A DNA stretch of 20,381 bases from a virus, in the IMG/VR virus record IMGVR_UViG_3300028837_000796, positions 1-20,381 of that record; one strand, 5' to 3'. Below the pieces are notes generated by a model that worked only from the letters and a program-made list of their open reading frames with translations, had not been told where the DNA came from and ran no database searches. The translations under genes and the position numbers were made by a program. Below, piece by piece: positions 12,964-19,651 of this stretch. Numbering within the stretch: position 1 is the first letter of the stretch; the number at the start of each line of letters is the position of its first letter.

Positions 12964-13490
12964 TAACCTTCCTTTCCGATTTTATCCAAAAGACTCTTGA
13001 TTCCATGCCGGGCCTTATAGTCGGCAACGGTGCTCTCGTTCTCGTTCGCTTTGCGCTCCCCGCCAGAAGTACGGCGGGCAAGTTCTCTTGCCTGCTCCTC
13101 CTTTGCGGTGAGGCCCTCGGCGCTGACCCGCGCGGCGGATTTCTTGAGCATCACCTTCAGGTAGTTATGATTCTTGAAACCCCATTTGCCGACATTGCAG
13201 ATTTCGGTGATCGCTCCCAGGATATCAGGCCAATTCGTGCGATATGTTTTGCCTTGATAGCGGAACTCGCAGGTATCGAAAAGCCGGGACAAATCTTTAA
13301 AGATCCGGACTCGCCTGGTTAATTTGACACCGCCATATTCAGACTGTCTGAAACAATCGGAATATTCATATATGATCCGCCACGACCTGCCGAATTTTGC
13401 CGCAATGTCATTAGCTTCCTGATGTTCCAGTTCTGTGACAGCCTGTTCGAATTCAATCGAACTTCCGCAATGGGGGCAGATTAGTTTCAT
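12963..13490 (-). CDS. Phage protein with N-terminal CPHC zinc-knuckle, function unknown
   Basis: 175 residues. It starts MKLICPHCGSSIEFEQAV, a single C-x-x-C knuckle as in half a zinc ribbon. Later blocks ('YSDCFRQSEYG', 'RTNWPDILGAITEICNVGKW', 'GFKNHNYLKVMLKKSA') have the look of a phage family with a helical DNA-handling core. The C-terminal tail (about 125-175) is charged, and residues about 138-145 (RRTSGGER) are encoded by a REP-like GGCGGG palindrome inserted in frame. Upstream of the ATG lies an AATTGA repeat and only a weak GAGAG ribosome-binding site. A replication or regulatory role is inferred from position only. Confidence 0.72.
   Translation of the reverse strand: MKLICPHCGSSIEFEQAVTELEHQEANDIAAKFGRSWRIIYEYSDCFRQSEYGGVKLTRRVRIFKDLSRLFDTCEFRYQGKTYRTNWPDILGAITEICNVGKWGFKNHNYLKVMLKKSAARVSAEGLTAKEEQARELARRTSGGERKANENESTVADYKARHGIKSLLDKIGKEG
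13059..13078. repeat. REP-like CCCGCC...GGCGGG palindrome inside a gene
   Basis: Same architecture as 9636-9655 (also followed by GCAAG), here within the coding region of the CPHC protein without breaking its frame. Confidence 0.75.
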
Positions 13491-13511
13491 TTTCGATTTC
13501 TCTCGCCACCT

Positions 13512-13546
13512 TCAATTGAAAATTTTCAATTGTCAATTTTCAATTG
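13512..13546. repeat. AATTGA-type palindromic repeat
   Basis: TCAATTGAAAATTTTCAATT followed by GTCAATTTTCAATTG; self-complementary and related to 4012-4031 and 11346-11374. It lies between the CPHC gene and the small membrane genes. Confidence 0.75.
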
Positions 13547-13563
13547 TTTGTGGCAATCCATAA

Positions 13564-13716
13564 TTAAAGGATGCATGCCAAGCAAAAGCCGATAGCGCCG
13601 CCAAGTATCACGCACATAACGTAATTCAAAAAGCGTATGTGGCGGGTATTTGCCGGCGGCATATCCATCGATTGTGCCGCTGCCCGGACCATCCTGATTC
13701 GTTCGGTTTTATTCAT
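13564..13716 (-). CDS. 50-residue small membrane protein
   Basis: The peptide opens MNKTERIRMVRAAAQSMDMP, then NTRHIRF and a hydrophobic segment of about 20 residues (YVMCVILGGAIGFCLACIL) at the C-terminus. The ATG overlaps the stop of the upstream small membrane gene (ATGAATAA), which supports translation. A basic N-terminus and C-terminal anchor suggest an inner-membrane peptide. No family is recognised. It could act in superinfection exclusion or lysis control, but nothing in the sequence proves that. Confidence 0.6.
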   Translation of the reverse strand: MNKTERIRMVRAAAQSMDMPPANTRHIRFLNYVMCVILGGAIGFCLACIL

Positions 13717-13873
13717 TGATGAATCTCTCCCAATCTCGTTTCTTCCGCCACCATCTCACCTCCTGGCGGATCAGGTCCCACATCACATATCCCAATAAAA
13801 TTGCGAGGCCGATTACCAGCAGCCGCCCCAGCCACCACCAGGATTGATTAATAGCCATTATGAGATGTTCCAT
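13709..13873 (-). CDS. 54-residue small membrane protein
   Basis: It starts MEHLIMAINQSWWWLGRL, followed by a transmembrane segment (LLVIGLAILLGYVMWDLI, about residues 18-35) and a basic tryptophan-rich tail (RWWRKKRDWERF). GGAGG lies 6 bases before ATG 13873, which is why it is preferred over an in-frame start at 13897 that runs through 'GTTCTGGGTT' repeat DNA. It overlaps the next small membrane gene by 8 bases. The function is not known. Confidence 0.65.
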   Translation of the reverse strand: MEHLIMAINQSWWWLGRLLVIGLAILLGYVMWDLIRQEVRWWRKKRDWERFINE

Positions 13874-13893
13874 GTGAAACCTCCGTTCTGGGT

Positions 13894-14013
13894 TCACCGT
13901 TCTGGGTTCAGGGTTTTCCTATCAGCTATCAGCTTAGAGCTGAGTTGCTCTATAAGTTCCTTGCCCTTTTTGCAGTGCTCGCACTTTTTCATGCCTTTTT
14001 TATACCGGTGCAT
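13894..14013 (-). CDS. Possible 39-residue C-x-x-C peptide
   Basis: Reads MHRYKKGMKKCEHCKKGKEL, then a short helical tail ending in residues encoded by repeat DNA (CTGATAGC and CCAGAACGG units). One C-x-x-C knuckle in a basic context resembles half of a Com-type zinc site. No good Shine-Dalgarno is seen at ATG 14013. It may be a remnant. A further tiny frame starting GTG 14103 (reading VTNNDKPATNTADKPFWCFG) precedes it in the same phase and ends at TAG. Confidence 0.35.
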   Translation of the reverse strand: MHRYKKGMKKCEHCKKGKELIEQLSSKLIADRKTLNPER

Positions 14014-14066
14014 GCACAGATACGGAAAGATCTACTGATGGTACCCAAAACACCAGAATGGTTTAT

Positions 14067-14085
14067 CCGCCGTATTTGTGGCGGG
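14067..14085. repeat. REP-like CCGCC...GGCGG palindrome
   Basis: A shorter copy of the 16598-16619 palindrome, in the gap between the HNH gene and the small membrane genes. Confidence 0.6.
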
Positions 14086-14104
14086 CTTGTCGTTGTTGGT
14101 CACT

Positions 14105-14917
14105 TCACAACTCCCTCTGATGGGACTTTTCTCTCTTCCAGGTCTTAACCTCCAGCGTTGATAAAGCCAGAACACTCGGCTTGAGATCAGCCGGCATGTC
14201 TTTATAGCCGTGCCGGTTCAAGTTCAGTAGTTCGGCCCTCGAGATAAGCATCAGGTTTTCCGGCTCGCAGCGGGTTTTATCACCGTTGATAAAAGCTACG
14301 ACCATGCCCTTTGGCACCGGGCCGTGCGCCTGCTCCCAGTCATGCACGTGCTTGTGCTTATAGCGGGTCGGGAACCCGGTATAAGGATTACGCTCGGGGA
14401 TCTTCATCAATATATATCCGTCTTTCGAATCTATCCGTTCCGTCCCGATGGGCTTGCGGTTTGAAGGTACATCTCCTTTTTTGAAGCTCGTTTTGTTCGC
14501 GCTCGTCAGACCCTTTGTGCCCATGTTCCAGGGCTTATTCCCCTTGGGAAAGCAACCGGTCCGGCCGGACGTGAAGCCCTGCCTGGCCACAAAGTTTTTA
14601 ATTTGTTGCCTCGTCCTATTGGTCCCGAAGCGGGCATTGAATAAAGCAGCCATCTCCAGTATGCTCCGGTCTTTGTAGCTGTCGCGAATGAACCGGGCCT
14701 GTTCTTCGGTAAATAGGCGGCTCCGTGTTATAAACCTGTCCCTGGGCGCCCTGCCGCATGTGATGTCATGATTTGATAATGTACTTTTGATCTGTACTTC
14801 GGTTTTTTCCATACCGAACCGGGCCTTAAACGCCTGCGCAAGGCTCCGGACATTCATGGTCATATATCCGCTCTGCAGGAACGCAAGATGTTCGTCGGTA
14901 TAGATGCGTTTAGCCAT
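14105..14917 (-). CDS. HNH homing-type endonuclease with duplicated HTH repeats
   Basis: 270 residues. Two homologous N-terminal units (residues about 5-57 and 69-120: 'YTDEHLAFLQSGY...ARFGMEKTEVQIKSTL' and 'FTEEQARFIRDSY...ARFGTNRTRQQIKNFV') look like SANT/HTH-type DNA-binding modules. A Gly/Lys/Pro-rich linker follows. The HNH core is at about 160-230: GYILMKIPE, KHKHVHDWEQAHGPVPKGM with H190/H192, VVAFINGDKT with N211, and EPENLMLISRAEL with N221. This matches the phage HNH endonucleases that move as free-standing homing genes or join DNA packaging. ATG 14917 overlaps the upstream stop (ATGGCTAA). It is a second, unrelated homing-type nuclease in the window. Confidence 0.85.
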   Translation of the reverse strand: MAKRIYTDEHLAFLQSGYMTMNVRSLAQAFKARFGMEKTEVQIKSTLSNHDITCGRAPRDRFITRSRLFTEEQARFIRDSYKDRSILEMAALFNARFGTNRTRQQIKNFVARQGFTSGRTGCFPKGNKPWNMGTKGLTSANKTSFKKGDVPSNRKPIGTERIDSKDGYILMKIPERNPYTGFPTRYKHKHVHDWEQAHGPVPKGMVVAFINGDKTRCEPENLMLISRAELLNLNRHGYKDMPADLKPSVLALSTLEVKTWKREKSHQREL

Positions 14918-15158
14918 CGCCTTCATCGCTCGATACAACCCCTATCATTTTCGGGGCCGCGTTGATGAGTCCGTCGTTTATGTATGTCTGAGCCTTTAAA
15001 GCGAGGTTCGCGTTGTTGATAATCTGAGCGGCTATATTGCTTACACTTTTGGCGCGACCCACCTCTTCCGTCAACGCATCGCCCTTCAGATCCTCATCGG
15101 ATAACCGTTCGATCTCCGCAAACAGGTGATCATTTAAATCGATCAGTTTATTTTTCAT
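14910..15158 (-). CDS. Small helical phage protein upstream of the HNH gene
   Basis: 82 residues from ATG 15158 with GGAAGG 8 bases upstream. MKNKLIDLNDHLFAEIERLS, then DEDLKGDALTEEVGRAKSVS and an Asn/Ala-rich helix. Similar short 'LNDHLFAQLERL' proteins recur in the semi-early region of Mu-like prophages, with no known function. The end overlaps the start of the HNH gene by 8 bases. Confidence 0.75.
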   Translation of the reverse strand: MKNKLIDLNDHLFAEIERLSDEDLKGDALTEEVGRAKSVSNIAAQIINNANLALKAQTYINDGLINAAPKMIGVVSSDEGDG

Positions 15159-15385
15159 GATTTTTCCTTCCTTCTTATATCCACCCCCTGGGGGCAATTC
15201 ACACATTCCGACGGGATCTCCCGGGCGTATTTCCAGCTGCCCCCGAAATTCCTAAGTCCGACAGTTTGCCGTTTTACACAGATCGATTTTTTCATCCGCG
15301 TGTGCGTACGCTCGCACGTGAAAAAATCCGGCCCGGAGAGGATGTCGCTAACGAGCACTTTATTTTCTGCGAGAACCATGTCCAT
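15155..15385 (-). CDS. Four-cysteine putative zinc-binding phage protein
   Basis: 76 residues, with C24 (FFTCERTHTRM), C36 (SICVKRQ), and C61/C64 (SECVNCPQG), a spacing repeated in small Mu-like phage proteins with C-x11-C...C-x2-C-PQG. It overlaps the ASCH-like gene by 26 bases and the next gene by four. No clear Shine-Dalgarno is seen at ATG 15385; an internal start at residue 31 would drop the first cysteine, so the long form is preferred. The role is unknown. Confidence 0.65.
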   Translation of the reverse strand: MDMVLAENKVLVSDILSGPDFFTCERTHTRMKKSICVKRQTVGLRNFGGSWKYAREIPSECVNCPQGVDIRRKEKS

Positions 15386-15605
15386 GCGCTTTGCCCATTC
15401 TCAATCCATTTATGATAACCTCATCAGGTACATCAAAAATCTTCAATTGGCCTTTGTATGGAATAGGCATCCTAAACAAACTAGGATTTTTCAGAACAAA
15501 TCCATAGGGGCCAAAGAACCAGGGACTCGGATGATGTTCGACAAAATCAATAATGGTAACGATGCCCAAAATTGCCTGTGGTTGTGTTAAGCTAAGTACT
15601 TTCAT
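15360..15605 (-). CDS. ASCH-domain protein, internally shortened
   Basis: 81 residues. The first nine residues MKVLSLTQP are the start of the phage ASCH family (usually MKVLSLTQPWATLVA...), but they run straight into sequence belonging to the second half of the domain: ILGIVTIIDFVEHHPSPWFF, then GPYGFVLKNPSLFRMPIPYK and GQLKIFDVP. Full-length relatives are about 130-160 residues, so roughly 50-70 residues, including the R-x-E-x-R region that faces RNA or nucleotide ligands, appear deleted in frame. It may be a non-functional remnant. The rest of the fold's C-terminal barrel strands is well kept. Just upstream lies a heptamer repeat tract. Confidence 0.7.
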   Translation of the reverse strand: MKVLSLTQPQAILGIVTIIDFVEHHPSPWFFGPYGFVLKNPSLFRMPIPYKGQLKIFDVPDEVIINGLRMGKAHGHGSRRK

Positions 15606-15607
15606 TC

Positions 15608-15646
15608 CTCTGCCCTATGCGCTCTGCGCTCTGCGCTTTGCGCTTA
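15608..15646. repeat. 7-nt-type repeat tract after MuB
   Basis: Heptamer units TATGCGC, TCTGCGC, TTTGCGC directly after the MuB-like stop and before the ASCH-like start. Confidence 0.85.
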
Positions 15647-16651
15647 GCCTTTAAGCAGAAACTGATCCGCTTCTTTGAGCAGGTCCAGATCCATCGGCGT
15701 GCCGAAATCCTTGTGCATGCTGATGGCCACCTGGAGCAGCTTGGTAACGGTGCGGACCTTGCCCTTGCCCTGGGCTTTTTTCAGGAGGTAATCTATGCAG
15801 CCCCTGTCCAGGCCCGGACGGATTGAATCTGCAACCAGCTTGATGTCTTCGCGTTCGATCGGGAGATCATCCCGCTTGATGGAGATGCGGGAATAGATCT
15901 GGTCGAACAGAAATGACTTGCCGCTGGTTCCCTTCATCTGATCGTAGAGCCGCTCCATGCCCACGTATACGATGCCCACGCCGGCGCAGTCGTGGATCTT
16001 GCGGATGACCTCGAACGCCTCCCAGGTGAGGAAATGAGACTCATCGATGATGATAAGCCGGCGGGAGTTTTTGAGCCGGTCGATAATGGCATGGAGCAGG
16101 GCACTGTTGGAGCCTACCCCGTGCGGCGTGCCGCCCACCTTTTTGGCGATCATCCGGAGGACCGAGCCCACGGACCGGGTGGCGATATCGGCGGTGACAA
16201 AGATGGTGTTTCGATTGACGCGCTTGTATTCATTGCAGGTGATGGTCTTGCCGGATCCGGCCGGGCCGACCGCCACGCCCATGTCGCAGTTTTCATCGCA
16301 GAACTGAAATACCTCCCACATGAGGCGCGATGCCAGGGTGTTGCAGAACACCCGGGGCATGGTGGTGAACTCGAGCTGTTCTTCCCGGCGCAGGAGGTTG
16401 GCGATGTCCTTCTCGATCTCGGCGATGTTTCCTTCGTATTGATAACTGATATATTGTGAGACCAGGGCAGTGCTCCGGTTAATCATGCCCGCAATTTGCT
16501 TTAGGGAATTCCCGCTCTGATCCTTCCACAGGACGAACCGCTCATGAAGGCCTTCGTCGTAATTTTTACTCCCGGTTCTGGGTTTAACCGCCTTTTTACC
16601 CGCCATATTTCTGGCGGGTAAATCTTCTTTTAATGCCGCTTGAATCGTCAT
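15644..16651 (-). CDS. B: MuB-like transposition ATPase / target-DNA activator
   Basis: 335 residues. An N-terminal helix-turn-helix region (about 48-78: SLKQIAGMINRSTALVSQYI) precedes an AAA+ core with Walker A GPAGSGKT (129-136) and Walker B RLIIIDESHF (198-207), then a C-terminal helical domain (about 255-335). This matches MuB, which binds target DNA in an ATP-dependent way and stimulates the MuA transposase. A near-perfect AAAGGAGG precedes ATG 16651. Residues about 11-28 (LPARNMAGKKAVKPRTGS) are encoded by a REP-like GGCGGG palindrome plus a CCAGAACC repeat, an in-frame extension absent from the usual family N-terminus. Confidence 0.92.
   Translation of the reverse strand: MTIQAALKEDLPARNMAGKKAVKPRTGSKNYDEGLHERFVLWKDQSGNSLKQIAGMINRSTALVSQYISYQYEGNIAEIEKDIANLLRREEQLEFTTMPRVFCNTLASRLMWEVFQFCDENCDMGVAVGPAGSGKTITCNEYKRVNRNTIFVTADIATRSVGSVLRMIAKKVGGTPHGVGSNSALLHAIIDRLKNSRRLIIIDESHFLTWEAFEVIRKIHDCAGVGIVYVGMERLYDQMKGTSGKSFLFDQIYSRISIKRDDLPIEREDIKLVADSIRPGLDRGCIDYLLKKAQGKGKVRTVTKLLQVAISMHKDFGTPMDLDLLKEADQFLLKG
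16598..16619. repeat. REP-like ACCCGCC...GGCGGGT palindrome inside the MuB-like gene
   Basis: Seven-base perfect arms around an 8-base loop, translated as part of the MuB N-terminus. Confidence 0.8.
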
Positions 16652-16666
16652 TTAAGATCCTCCTTT

Positions 16667-17158
16667 CTATGTAATTAATCTGTACACTTTTGGCTGTAAG
16701 TTTTTCTTTAGATATAATGGGTGCCTCGGTGCTCCGGTTTTGGTCAGAGATAAACAATAGGGCTCTGTTAAAAAATTCGTCACATCAGTGTCTCGGCACA
16801 TATAGTTACCATGAGCCCCCCATGCCACAATCGTAAGCGTAGACTTTGCACTTGCACATCGAAGGTGAAAATCGTTGTCTGGACCTACGGGATCATTAAC
16901 CTTATAAAGGCTTTTCGGGTCTGTTGATCGGTACGCAAATAGATTCAACATAATCAAGCCACCATAACCCCAATTACGTGCATAATTAATACACCGCCTG
17001 ATAGTTGGATCATCAATGGTTTCATCGGCAGTAGATGGATTCAATCCGACAAATGCCACATATCCATTAGCTTGATTCCAGAAACGCCATAACGAGTATC
17101 GATAAATCCTATCTGGTGAAAATTCGGCGCCCTGTTCTATAAAAAGAGAGCTTTGCAT
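16667..17158 (-). CDS. DUF1643-family protein between MuA and MuB
   Basis: 163 residues. Family features: YRYSLWRFWNQANGYVAFVG, NPSTADETIDDPTIRRC (the N-P-S-x-A-D and D-x-T-x-R-R motif), WGYGGLIMLNLFAYRSTDPK and IVAWGAHGNY. These define DUF1643, common in phages and mobile islands with unproven biochemical function. It is lower in GC than the flanking transposition genes and splits the usual A-B gene pair, which suggests a later insertion of cargo. TAA-rich flanks give only weak ribosome-binding sites. Length and motifs look intact. Confidence 0.87.
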   Translation of the reverse strand: MQSSLFIEQGAEFSPDRIYRYSLWRFWNQANGYVAFVGLNPSTADETIDDPTIRRCINYARNWGYGGLIMLNLFAYRSTDPKSLYKVNDPVGPDNDFHLRCASAKSTLTIVAWGAHGNYMCRDTDVTNFLTEPYCLSLTKTGAPRHPLYLKKNLQPKVYRLIT

Positions 17159-17177
17159 AATAGCTGGATATACAGAA

Positions 17178-19217
17178 TCACTCCTTAATCCCCGGCATGT
17201 TCAGTTTGAAGGGCCGGACGTATGTTTCTTTCTTTCGCTTTCGCTCCTCGAGCCGGCGCCGGGTCATCTCGTTGAATTGTTCGCGGAAATTGAATGGCTC
17301 CTGTTCGGCCTGCCTTGAGCCTGTCGAAAGGTCGATTTCGTCCTGGGTATGATCGAGCGGGGTCCGTAATACTCTGAGCACTTTCGCCGGTTTGTCCTCA
17401 TGCTCCCCGCTGGGCTCCTGTTTCTGGTAGCCGAACTCCACCTGCACCAGGTTCTCTGCGGCCTCGCGCTGGGCCTTGATGGCCCGGAGCTTTTTCTTCT
17501 CGATCTTTTTAACTTCGTGATAGGCGTCTTCATCATCCCAGGCCGTGCGGTGGGTGCGTTCGGCCGTGCAGATGAATTCGTTCTGCTCCGTATATATATA
17601 AAGGATAGAGACATCGGCCGGATCATATCTGAAAACCACAAATTTCCCCTGGTGATCCATAACCGGTGAGCTCCGGTACCGCTCGCCGAATGCGGTGATC
17701 CCGAACCGGCCGACCTTCACACGCTTTGATTTCATCATGAGCAGCCTGAGCGAGTTGGGCGATACCCTGCGCTGGGCGTGCGTCTCGAAATATTCATTCC
17801 ACACCTGGTTGGGCGTTCTGCCATTCATGGCATGGCCCTGGTGTTCGTGATCCTGGTTATAATTCTCAATATGATTCTCCAGGCATCCAACAAACTCATC
17901 CCACTCCAAAATATAATTCGCTTTGCCCTTTGCGCTTTGCGCTATGCGCCCATCCACTCCCTCCGGGCGGTTTATGATGTTATTTCCCCGGTAGGTGGGA
18001 AAGGCCTTTTGAAAATTCTGCTCCTGGGTCCAGAACCATCGCTCGATATTTTTTGCCTGGGCATTGGCCGGTATACAGAAATGCGGTTCGATGCTTAAGA
18101 GTTTGTAAATGCCGATGAGTTCGTTTTCCTGTACCTTAAAGCGGAAGCGTTTGGTCTGACCCCCGGTGAAATGCTTGGCCGAAAAATCCCGGCCATTATC
18201 GATGACAATATGCTGGGGGGCGCCGTATCGCTCGATGCTGTATTTCAGAGAGAGGTTGATGGTGTTGCTTGAAGGGGTATCTGCCAGGACCCAGCCCAGG
18301 ATCTTACGGGTGCGCATATCCTTCCAGGCCGTGAGCCAGGGAAAGATAGTGCGTCCGGACGGATGCTTTACCGCCACATTTATTTGCTCATGATCGGAAA
18401 CGTAGAGTTCGCCTGGATCCATTTGCTCGTAATCGCGGAGCACGGAAGGAAGATAATGTTCTTGCCAGTATCGTTTGCCCTTGCGGTAGCGATCGCGTGT
18501 TTCCTGGGGGATGCGCTGGACATACCGGCGCATGGTGACAACGGAGGGCAGGTTCCATCCGCGCTTTTTCGCTTCGGTTTTTAGCTGCTGGATACACCAC
18601 GATGCAGTGGGCTGGTTGATGTTGCAATATTTCTGAAAGAGATATGCCTGGGCTTCCTCCGGCCAGGCCTTGAATGAATTGCTGCTGCCGAATTGATTGA
18701 TTAATCCTTCGATGCCTGAATTGCGGAATTGTGAGATCTTCCGGAAGAGGGTCTTATGGCTGAAGGTGCGATCCTGGGGATGGTCGATGCGCCAGAGCCG
18801 CACGAAATCCTGCGCCGCCTGGCAGCGCTTGCCGATGGTTTTGGCATGCTCTTCGAATGCGGCGATGATGGTGAGCCACCGGAGCGCCTCCAGTTTTTTG
18901 TATTCCGGCTGCCGGTCGAAGCCATCGAAGGCTGCCTCGGGGATCCCCACCTGTTCGGAATCCACCTTCCTGGCCTCGACCGAACGAAAAAATCGCGCCC
19001 TCGCCTCGGTGCTGAGACACGAGAGCGCGATCTCTAATTTTTTGCCGCCGCGACCGCCGCCTTTTCCGGATTTTACGGTTCTGATGTATTTATAGGATTT
19101 AGCAGCAATTCGGTTCCGAATTGCCCTTTCTGTTACATTTTCGAGTTCCGCCACCCCTTTTTGGTCTATCCAGATCTCATCCATACTCAACCGCCCGAAT
19201 TGATTACATAATTTCAA
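17178..19217 (-). CDS. A: MuA-like DDE transposase
   Basis: 679 residues. The N-terminal Mu-type DNA-binding winged helix is at about 14-70 (IWIDQKGVAELENVTERAIR). Further end-binding helices span about 105-235. The RNase H-like DDE core contains D275 (LYVSDHEQIN), D340 (HIVIDNGRDF) and E392 (NAQAKNIERWF), nearly the spacing of Mu transposase D269/D336/E392. A beta-barrel follows (about 495-560), then a charged C-terminal tail where MuB and ClpX contacts occur in Mu. I chose TTG 19217 because AGGGGA sits about 7 bases upstream and the codon overlaps a preceding small ORF stop (TTGA); ATG 19184 is the alternative. An in-frame heptamer repeat encodes residues about 423-433. It would catalyse replicative transposition of the phage. 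Confidence 0.94.
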   Translation of the reverse strand: MKLCNQFGRLSMDEIWIDQKGVAELENVTERAIRNRIAAKSYKYIRTVKSGKGGGRGGKKLEIALSCLSTEARARFFRSVEARKVDSEQVGIPEAAFDGFDRQPEYKKLEALRWLTIIAAFEEHAKTIGKRCQAAQDFVRLWRIDHPQDRTFSHKTLFRKISQFRNSGIEGLINQFGSSNSFKAWPEEAQAYLFQKYCNINQPTASWCIQQLKTEAKKRGWNLPSVVTMRRYVQRIPQETRDRYRKGKRYWQEHYLPSVLRDYEQMDPGELYVSDHEQINVAVKHPSGRTIFPWLTAWKDMRTRKILGWVLADTPSSNTINLSLKYSIERYGAPQHIVIDNGRDFSAKHFTGGQTKRFRFKVQENELIGIYKLLSIEPHFCIPANAQAKNIERWFWTQEQNFQKAFPTYRGNNIINRPEGVDGRIAQSAKGKANYILEWDEFVGCLENHIENYNQDHEHQGHAMNGRTPNQVWNEYFETHAQRRVSPNSLRLLMMKSKRVKVGRFGITAFGERYRSSPVMDHQGKFVVFRYDPADVSILYIYTEQNEFICTAERTHRTAWDDEDAYHEVKKIEKKKLRAIKAQREAAENLVQVEFGYQKQEPSGEHEDKPAKVLRVLRTPLDHTQDEIDLSTGSRQAEQEPFNFREQFNEMTRRRLEERKRKKETYVRPFKLNMPGIKE
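17919..17950. repeat. 7-nt-type repeat tract inside the MuA-like gene
   Basis: Heptamer-like units (TTTGCCC, TTTGCGC, TATGCGC) translated in frame as GRIAQSAKGKA between the DDE core and the downstream helical segment. Confidence 0.8.
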
Positions 19218-19303
19218 CTGATTTCCCCTGAAATTCCGCTATTTTTGACTTCCTCCACCTGTTCCGCCACCTGGGCCGAGGTGGAGGAAGTGCGGATCTT
19301 CAC
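19214..19303 (-). CDS. Possible 29-residue peptide bridging the leader genes to MuA
   Basis: GTG 19303 overlaps the stop of the preceding gene (GTGA), and the TGA stop overlaps the TTG start of MuA (TTGA). It reads MKIRTSSTSAQVAEQVEEVK plus NSGISGEIS. The tight overlap at both ends suggests continuous translation. The peptide includes a 12-bp tandem repeat (CAGGTGGCGGAA, CAGGTGGAGGAA). No family is recognised. Confidence 0.4.
   Translation of the reverse strand: MKIRTSSTSAQVAEQVEEVKNSGISGEIS
19248..19291. promoter_or_regulatory. 13-bp perfect inverted repeat before the MuA-like gene
   Basis: ACTTCCTCCACCT (19248-19260) and AGGTGGAGGAAGT (19279-19291) with an 18-base loop. No T-run follows on the minus strand, so it is not a classic terminator. 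It could be an operator or an mRNA structure controlling MuA translation; the second arm holds AGGTGGAGG. Confidence 0.45.
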
Positions 19304-19485
19304 AAATTCGCGATATATTCGCCCCGTGATCGGTCCCGAAACATGCGATCCATGACCTTCTTGGCCTCCGGTCCCATCATGTCGTATGTCACATGAATGT
19401 TCTCACGAGGATCGTGGAGCTCCTTCTTCTCGCTCCGCTCAATCTTAATCTCTCTGGTGATCTTTCGCCCTGCTCGTCTTCCCAT
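19300..19485 (-). CDS. 61-residue early phage protein, unknown
   Basis: MGRRAGRKITREIKIERSEK, then 'HDPRENIHVTYDMMGPEAKK' and a basic C-terminus. GAGGGAG lies 6 bases before ATG 19485. It overlaps the upstream small gene by 41 bases in another frame, plausible for compact early operons. The basic composition suggests nucleic-acid contact, but no motif is recognised. Confidence 0.6.
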   Translation of the reverse strand: MGRRAGRKITREIKIERSEKKELHDPRENIHVTYDMMGPEAKKVMDRMFRDRSRGEYIANL

Positions 19486-19651
19486 TTTTCTCCCTCAATA
19501 ATGCTCTCATATCCTCGATCTCTTTAACATGGGCCTCATATTGATGATCCAGGTCGGCCAGCGTGATCCCATGCTTAAGCCCTAGGAGATATCCATCCAA
19601 TGTAGGATAGATTTTTTCCAACTCTCTTAAATAAGGCCTTAACTCATTCAT
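19445..19651 (-). CDS. 68-residue early phage protein, unknown
   Basis: MNELRPYLRELEKIYPTLDG, then YLLGLKHGITLADLDHQYEA and a basic coiled tail. The ATG overlaps the upstream stop (ATGA), indicating coupled translation. The 'YLLGLKHGITLADLD' helix pair is helix-turn-helix-like but weak. The role is unknown. Confidence 0.6.
   Translation of the reverse strand: MNELRPYLRELEKIYPTLDGYLLGLKHGITLADLDHQYEAHVKEIEDMRALLREKNGKTSRAKDHQRD

Noticed and set aside
19248-19291. Inverted repeat before MuA as an intrinsic terminator
   Set aside because: No T-run follows the stem on the transcribed (minus) strand, and a terminator there would separate MuA from its early promoter.
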